A stretch of 64,000 nucleotides of DNA from contig CM060175.1 of the NCBI GenBank assembly GCA_030549775.1, forward strand, positions 18,272,212 through 18,336,211, read 5' to 3'. Source of the DNA: Tamarix chinensis (lineage: Eukaryota > Streptophyta > Magnoliopsida > Caryophyllales > Tamaricaceae). This document shows, piece after piece, positions 62,970 through 64,000 of the stretch; position 1 is the stretch's first letter, and each line of letters starts with the position of its first letter. A program made the position numbers and the translations under genes. The notes under the pieces were generated by a model. That model saw only the letters and a list, made by a program, of their open reading frames with translations. It did not search any database and was not told the origin of the DNA.

Positions 62970-63562
62970 TTGGATTTCCTAACCCAGAAATCCTTCCTTG
63001 TCGCCGCCATTCCTCTAGATGCCTCGTCCGCCGTCTCCGGCCAACTTCGCCGCCATTTCTGGCCACCAAACTCTTCCTTGAACCTTCCTCTAGCTAACCA
63101 AACCTCCCTCACCCTTCGATTCTTCCTTCACAGGCCGAACGAGCTGTGCAAAGTTGCCTTCCCAAACAGCCTTTTCTTCCACCTCCGCCACCCTTCGCGC
63201 CGCCCTTAGCCACCTCCTCCGCCGCTAAGGCCGCTTCTTTCACCTCCCAAACTGTGCTGCAGACCCTACCCTACCTTCCCATACCTTTAGTTTCCTTTTT
63301 CTCCCTCTCCTCCTCTCTCTTTCTCCTTTCCCTCCATTCGGCCACCACTGCCGCCGCCGTGCGCCGCCACCTTTGGCTCCGCCACCACCCTCATTCTGTC
63401 CCTCTCCTTCTAGGGAACTCAAAACACCCCAGCTCCCATTTTAATTCTTCCTATCTTATTCCCAGCATGCAACTTTCCCCTCTTTCTTTCCTCTTTCCGG
63501 CCACCGCCGCCACCGCCGTGCGCCACCGCCGGTGCCGCCTATCCCCACCAACATTTGGTTGA
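62970..63562 (+). other. Ser/Pro-rich open segment of E4 shared with E2
   Basis: Reading frames run SSAVSGQLRRHFWPPNSS, LANQTSLTLRFFLHRP, then after a one-base shift PPLATSSAAKAASFTSQ, LHSATTAAAVRRH and RLSPPTFG-stop (63562). The E2 minus strand gives the matching peptide with in-frame indels. No ATG opens either half here. Whether selection or simple shared descent keeps the frame is unknown. Confidence 0.5.
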
Positions 63563-63639
63563 ACCCTAGACCCTCTCAGCTATTTTCCCTATTTTTATAA
63601 CCCTTAAATTATTTTATTTCAATTATTTACATATAAATA

Positions 63640-64000
63640 CTATTATTATTATTCTTAATATTTATATTTTAATATGCATCATTATTATTATTATTAGTAT
63701 TAATATTTTATTATTATTTATGTTGATGGCTGAAGCCTAATATATTTTAATTCGATTTTATTATTATTCTTATTATTATTTCTATATTTACTATTATTAA
63801 TATTAAAATTTTATAAGTATAATAATAATAATTATTATTTTCTATTTCGAATTTCCATCATTCTTATTTATTATTATTAATACAAATATTTTAACATTAG
63901 TGTTGTAAAAATGTTACTATTATTATTATTGTTATTATTATTATTATTATTGTTATTATTATTATTAATATTATTATTATCATAATCATTATTATTATGA
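63640..64000. repeat. ATT-rich microsatellite tract of E4
   Basis: Imperfect ATT repeats mixed with short unique text. This is the complement of the AAT tracts in E1 and E2, at the same place in the element. Confidence 0.9.

Larger units (their letters stand above)
61925..64000 (+). mobile_element. E4: giant LTR of the E family, inserted in the gypsy relic, truncated by the window end
   Basis: It starts TGAAATACCCCG, the complement of the E2 end GGGGTATTTCA, so it is inverted relative to E1-E3. The order matches E2 read from its right end: AT-rich 0.4 kb, pyrimidine-rich (62330-62400), GC-rich Ser/Pro segment with TATA box at 62936-62943, 'aaccctagaccctct' text near 63562, then AAT/ATT microsatellite from about 63640 to the window edge. 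The hairpin, boxes and second terminus lie beyond the window. The target duplication would be GAGGC. Confidence 0.82.

Noticed and set aside
1..64000. tRNA, rRNA, CRISPR or organelle-derived segments
   Set aside because: None recognised by eye on either strand. Nothing resembles a CRISPR array, and the spaced repeats found are LTR boxes or CACTA subterminal motifs.

Overview
This is nuclear DNA of a flowering plant. The only intact gene is a multi-exon, plastid-targeted lipoxygenase with canonical GT-AG introns. The rest is plant-type transposable elements: CACTA transposons, Ty1/copia and Ty3/gypsy relics, a TRIM, and a family of very large solo LTRs. I cannot name the species. One gene in 64 kb suggests a medium or large, repeat-rich genome.

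Layout. 0.4-1.8 kb: decayed Ty1/copia pol (-). 2.1-7.96 kb: an old LTR (H1) split by a 4,514-bp giant solo LTR (E1). 7.96-25.9 kb: an old diverged LTR (E5) split by a 15.3-kb CACTA element (CACTA-1, TSD CAA). CACTA-1 carries broken transposase genes, a complete 757-bp TRIM (TSD CATAA) and a second 4,514-bp giant solo LTR (E2, TSD TTGAC). 26-33 kb: the gene island. A 13-lipoxygenase on the minus strand has seven exons (27040-31966) and encodes 932 aa. 33.4-46.9 kb: a nest in which LTR A contains LTR B (TSD ATTAT) and giant solo LTR E3 (TSD ATAAT). 47-52 kb: AT-rich sequence without recognisable genes. 52.3-56.2 kb: LTR F containing a second, non-autonomous CACTA element. 57.95-61.9 kb: decayed Ty3/gypsy gag-pol (-). 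61.9-64 kb: the start of a fourth giant LTR (E4), cut by the window edge.

The giant LTRs share TGTAAYACCC-type termini and 5-bp target duplications. They also share a subterminal hairpin with a CGCCACACTT motif, an array of CCACTATTATA..CGGTGGATCGGT boxes, an AAT-rich microsatellite tract, and a GC-rich Ser/Pro-coding segment. In E1, E2 and E4 that segment lies behind a canonical TATAAATA box. TATA position and shared motifs give one consistent orientation: E1, E2, E3 and E5 on the minus strand; A, B, C, F, H1 and E4 on the plus strand. None has an internal coding domain in this window. Apart from the lipoxygenase, no coding frame here looks like a functional host gene. All alignments were made by eye, so boundaries without a target duplication are approximate.
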